The notes beneath the pieces were generated by a model, which worked only from the letters and a program-made list of their open reading frames with translations, was not told the DNA's origin and did not search any database. A program made the position numbers and the translations under genes. From contig SOKA01000046.1 of NCBI GenBank assembly GCA_004376105.1, positions 1-8,562 of the forward strand: DNA of 8,562 bases, in the 5' to 3' direction. How positions within the stretch are numbered: the stretch's first letter is position 1; every line of letters begins with the position of its first letter. Below are positions 6,209 to 8,562 of the stretch, piece by piece. The stretch is from Dehalococcoidia bacterium (GTDB lineage Bacteria > Chloroflexota > Dehalococcoidia > Dehalococcoidales > E44-bin46).

Positions 6209-6840
6209 TTCTCTATTATATCCCTGACTGGTTTGAAAGATTGGCGGTGGATAGGAGATGGTCCCAGTCGGCGAAGGCAGGAGAGATGCTTCTCGGTGCC
6301 ATAGCCTTTGTGTTGAGCTAATCCATAGCCGGGGTAAATTCTATCAAGCTCTATCATCAGACGGTCTCGAGCCACTTTAGCAATGATTGAGGCACAGGCA
6401 ATTGAGAAGCATAACTTGTCACCATTGGTTATTCCCTTTTGAGGCAGTGGCACCTCGGGAAGGAGCATATAGTCTATGAGGAGAGACTCGGGCGGTGGCG
6501 AAAGCTGGTTTATAGCTAATTTCATAGCCAATCGCGTCGCCTTAATTATACCCTGGGCATCTATTACCTCAGGAGGAGCCATGCTAATGCCTATTGAGAT
6601 GGCTATTTGATGGATATTATGAAACAGGAGTTCACGCTTGGTTGGGCTCAGCTGCTTGCTGTCTTTTATCTGGTCGAGCCATGGTTCCTCTATGCGACAA
6701 GGCAAGATGACGGCTGCGGCTACCACTGGGCCAGCCAGGGCACCCCGGCCAGCTTCATCAATGCCAGCGATACGCTGGTAACCTTGCGCCTCAAGGCTTT
6801 TTTCCTCAGCAAAAGATGGTTTCTGCTGATTATTTATCAA
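6205..6840 (-). CDS. rnhB: Ribonuclease HII
   Basis: This cytoplasmic endonuclease cleaves RNA in RNA-DNA hybrids, including single ribonucleotides in DNA. Counting from the TTG start, visible motifs are AGIDEAGRG (25-33, with D28 and E29), KDSKQLS (59-65), the third acidic residue D123 in LLIDYMLLP, and ACASIIAKVARDR (148-160, with D159), followed by GYGLAQHKGYGT. All four catalytic carboxylates are present. The frame also opens at an ATG at 6870, adding MKGKGIKGIG, but that ATG lies in the loop of a perfect 13-bp hairpin and has no Shine-Dalgarno site. The TTG at 6840 has AAGGGG 6 nt upstream and gives a 211-residue protein with a normal N-terminus. I therefore prefer the TTG, at moderate certainty. 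It follows mnmA and overlaps the YraN-family start by 4 nt. Confidence 0.93.
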   Translation of the reverse strand: MINNQQKPSFAEEKSLEAQGYQRIAGIDEAGRGALAGPVVAAAVILPCRIEEPWLDQIKDSKQLSPTKRELLFHNIHQIAISIGISMAPPEVIDAQGIIKATRLAMKLAINQLSPPPESLLIDYMLLPEVPLPQKGITNGDKLCFSIACASIIAKVARDRLMIELDRIYPGYGLAQHKGYGTEKHLSCLRRLGPSPIHRQSFKPVRDIIEK

Positions 6841-6843
6841 CCC

Positions 6844-6861
6844 TATCCCCTTTATCCCCTT
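6844..6861. repeat. Tandem 9-bp repeat TATCCCCTT x2
   Basis: Two adjacent identical units lie at 6844-6852 and 6853-6861, merging into the left arm of the hairpin at 6855-6883. On the minus strand they read as AAGGGGATA, and one copy supplies the likely rnhB ribosome binding site. Confidence 0.6.
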
Positions 6862-6883
6862 CCCCTTCATAAGGGGAAGGGGA
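6855..6883. repeat. Perfect 13-bp inverted repeat (C/G-rich hairpin) at the mnmA/rnhB junction
   Basis: The arms TCCCCTTCCCCTT (6855-6867) and AAGGGGAAGGGGA (6871-6883) are exact complements around a CAT loop (6868-6870). Neither strand has a T-run after the stem, so it does not look like an intrinsic terminator. It resembles a palindromic intergenic repeat unit more than a gene-specific signal. The loop contains the outermost rnhB ATG on the minus strand. Confidence 0.75.
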
Positions 6884-6888
6884 ATTGG

Positions 6889-8004
6889 TTATATAAGAGA
6901 GGCTTCGCCTCTCTTTGACTCTCCTTTAGGTTTTTCTCCTTCAACTACCCTATCTTCTATTGTCCCCCCACCCAGGACAGCATCACCCTGATAGAATACT
7001 ACGGCTTGCCCGGGAGCAATTGCCCTCTGAGGCTGATGAAGGTTTACCTCGGCTACCCTGTCATCAAGGTGGAGTTTAGCTGCTACCTCAGGTGATTTGT
7101 AGCGAATTTTAGCTGTTATATTGATTGGCTCTTGAGGAGCTTTTCCTGACACCCAGCTTAGCTTACTGGCAAAAAGTCTATTACTTAAAAGCTGGTCTTT
7201 GGTGCCTACCACTAATCTATTATTGGCAGCATCAAACCTGAGCACATATAGGCGCTCATTTGAGGCAAGCCCTAGGCCTTGCCTTTGCCCCACAGTATAT
7301 TGGGCTAAACCATTGTGTTTACCTAAAACCTTGCCCTCAGTGTCAATGATGTCTCCAGATTTGATGGGGATATATTTGGCTATAAATGACCGATAGTCAT
7401 TATCAGGGATAAAGCAAATATCCTGGCTGTCACGCCTGTTAGCTGTAGGCAGGCCCAGTTCGGCAGCCAGCCTTCTTACTTCCACTTTGTGGAGATTACC
7501 TAAAGGCAGTAACAAATGCTGAAGCTCCCTTTGCCCCAGGGTATAGAGGAAATAGGACTGGTCTTTGGTCAGGTCAACTGCTTTCAGCAGGCTATAGCCA
7601 TTCGCTTGCTGCTCAATTCTGGCATAGTGCCCAGTAGCCATAAAATCGGCATCCAACTCCTTAGTTCTCTCCAATAGAGCGTCAAACTTGATATACTGGT
7701 TACACCTGATACAAGGATTCGGCGTCCTCCCCAGGCTATACTCCCGACAGAAATCGGTGATAACCCTTTGGGCAAAAATATCCCTGAAATTCATCACATA
7801 ATGGGGGATGCCCAGCTTATAGGCCACCCTTTTGGCATCTTCTACCGCTCCAAGCCCGCAACAGCCACCAAAAGCCTGCTTGTCCGAAGGCCAAATTTGC
7901 ATGGTGACACCAATTACCTCATAGCCAGCTTCTTTTAATAGTGCCGCTGTCAGTGATGAGTCCACCCCACCACTCATAGCTACAGCGACTCGTTTTCGGG
8001 ACAT
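6889..8004 (-). CDS. mnmA: tRNA-specific 2-thiouridylase MnmA
   Basis: This cytoplasmic enzyme thiolates U34 of the tRNAs for Lys, Glu and Gln, activating the uridine with ATP and releasing PPi. The order of motifs is canonical: the PP-loop SGGVDSS (11-17), GRTPNPCIRCN (92-102) with the first catalytic cysteine C98, GHYAR (125-129), TKDQSYFL (146-153), QDICFIP (194-200) with the second cysteine C197, and the C-terminal domain with YTVGQRQGLG (236-245). The family core ends about GGGTIEDRV (345-353). The last 18 residues are a Gly/Lys/Glu-rich tail with no resemblance to the family, partly encoded by an inverted repeat. The total of 371 aa is slightly long. The ATG at 8004 lies 11 nt after the tmk stop; GGGAGG from the end of tmk sits 15 nt upstream, a long spacing. 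Confidence 0.96.
   Translation of the reverse strand: MSRKRVAVAMSGGVDSSLTAALLKEAGYEVIGVTMQIWPSDKQAFGGCCGLGAVEDAKRVAYKLGIPHYVMNFRDIFAQRVITDFCREYSLGRTPNPCIRCNQYIKFDALLERTKELDADFMATGHYARIEQQANGYSLLKAVDLTKDQSYFLYTLGQRELQHLLLPLGNLHKVEVRRLAAELGLPTANRRDSQDICFIPDNDYRSFIAKYIPIKSGDIIDTEGKVLGKHNGLAQYTVGQRQGLGLASNERLYVLRFDAANNRLVVGTKDQLLSNRLFASKLSWVSGKAPQEPINITAKIRYKSPEVAAKLHLDDRVAEVNLHQPQRAIAPGQAVVFYQGDAVLGGGTIEDRVVEGEKPKGESKRGEASLI
6895..6915. repeat. Perfect 9-bp inverted repeat inside the last codons of mnmA
   Basis: AAGAGAGGC (6895-6903) and GCCTCTCTT (6907-6915) pair around a TTC loop on the plus strand. On the minus strand the stem encodes the final MnmA residues (KRGEASL) and is followed by ATATAA, including the stop codon, rather than a T-run. 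It lies only 11 nt from the hairpin at 6855-6883, so the two may belong to one composite element. Confidence 0.7.
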
Positions 8005-8015
8005 ATTTTTTAAAC

Positions 8016-8562
8016 TTAGCCTCCCTTTCTTGAAAACAGTTGGCTTACCCTTTGCCAGATAATTTGCTCTATTTTTGCTCTAGATTGCGTGGCATCTACC
8101 ACCAGCCACCGTCCAGGGTCACTAGCTGCCAGCTTGAGATAGCCCTCCCGCACCCTTTGATGGAAGGCTATATTCTCCCGCTCAAAACGGTCTTGTCTTT
8201 TGGTCTTTTTGCGGGCAAGCCCTTCGTCTACTGATATATCTAGCAGAACTGTCAGATTGGGTTTCAATCCCTGAGTAGCGACATTATTGATAGCTTTGAC
8301 CATTTCTAAATCTAATCCTCGCCCATAGCTTTGATAAGCGGTGGTGGAGTCAGCATAGCGGTCGCAGATAACCACCTTCCCCTTTTCCAGATTGGGGCGG
8401 ATGACCTCATCTACCAATTGGGTGCGGGAAGTGTTAAACAGCAGTAGCTCAGCCAGTGGTGATATACCTGTATCCTGTGCCCACTTCAGCCAGCGACCGA
8501 GCTTCCTGCTGAGAGATGTTCCACCGGGTTCGTGAGTTAGAACTACTGGAATAACTAACTGT
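8016..8562 (-). CDS. tmk: Thymidylate kinase, N-terminus cut by window edge
   Basis: This cytoplasmic enzyme phosphorylates dTMP to dTDP with ATP. The open frame runs without interruption from the stop at 8016 to the window edge, giving 181 visible residues; a TTG at 8417 is internal, not the start. In visible numbering, THEPGGT (9-15) is the thymidylate kinase signature, with His where Arg is most common. CDRYADSTTAYQSYGRGL (69-86) holds the DR(Y/F) motif and the dTMP-binding QxxGRG element. A basic lid segment (ARKKTKRQDRFERE) follows VLLDI. The C-terminal helix ends in FSRKGG. The ATP-binding P-loop should lie in the missing first 30 or so residues beyond the edge. It is immediately upstream of mnmA in the same direction with an 11-nt gap, so they are probably one operon. 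Confidence 0.95.
   Translation of the reverse strand, partial: QLVIPVVLTHEPGGTSLSRKLGRWLKWAQDTGISPLAELLLFNTSRTQLVDEVIRPNLEKGKVVICDRYADSTTAYQSYGRGLDLEMVKAINNVATQGLKPNLTVLLDISVDEGLARKKTKRQDRFERENIAFHQRVREGYLKLAASDPGRWLVVDATQSRAKIEQIIWQRVSQLFSRKGG

Noticed and set aside
6209..6240. TATAAT upstream of the YraN-family start
   Set aside because: It lies in the rnhB coding end with no matching -35 element, and the 4-nt overlap with rnhB argues for read-through expression.
6855..6915. Hairpins read as intrinsic terminators for mnmA
   Set aside because: Neither stem is followed by a T-run on either strand, and the genes on both sides are close and co-directional.
6607..6918. Plus-strand open frame over the rnhB 5' end and the repeat region
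   Set aside because: It is antisense to the RNase HII motifs and runs through the hairpins; no motif or good ribosome site supports it.
8016..8417. Short tmk beginning at the TTG at 8417
   Set aside because: The same frame continues upstream to the window edge and encodes the THEPGGT signature, so the TTG is internal.

Overview
The window reads as an ordinary bacterial chromosome segment, dense and moderate in GC (judged by eye, not computed). It has mostly housekeeping genes with GTG and TTG starts beside ATG. The gene set and order point to Chloroflexota, most likely a Dehalococcoidia-like lineage: a dimeric-type glycyl-tRNA synthetase, a two-domain ThiD2-ThiE protein, a translin-family protein and a K+-dependent-type membrane pyrophosphatase. 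That placement is inferred from family recognition and was not tested by a search. No tRNA, rRNA, CRISPR array, transposase or phage gene was seen.

Layout. On the minus strand at the left edge lies most of glyS, with its C-terminal end cut off by the window. A 199-bp divergent intergenic region separates it from the only plus-strand gene, a metallo-beta-lactamase-fold hydrolase with a recognisable promoter. That gene converges on hppA with an 8-bp gap. From the right edge leftward, seven minus-strand genes follow one another tightly: tmk (N-terminus cut off), mnmA, rnhB, a YraN-family gene, thiE (ThiD2-ThiE), a translin-family gene and hppA. The rnhB/YraN stop and start codons overlap by 4 nt and thiE/translin overlap by about 8 nt. 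A plausible internal promoter lies in front of thiE, so the run may be two overlapping transcription units.

How the genes relate. The run combines nucleotide supply (tmk), tRNA modification (mnmA), removal of RNA from DNA (rnhB), a nuclease-fold protein of unclear role (YraN), thiamine phosphate synthesis (thiE), a possible RNA-processing protein (translin family) and energy coupling (hppA). MnmA, ThiE and GlyRS all release pyrophosphate, which HppA hydrolyses to pump ions. This is a metabolic link, not proof of co-regulation.

The least ordinary parts are three. The translin-family protein keeps acidic positions resembling the TRAX nuclease site. The mnmA/rnhB junction is built from two perfect hairpins that shape both the MnmA tail and the apparent rnhB start. 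The N-terminal domain of ThiE carries a clear internal duplication. I see no evidence of a wholly new multi-gene system; the translin-family gene is the best candidate for unexplored function.
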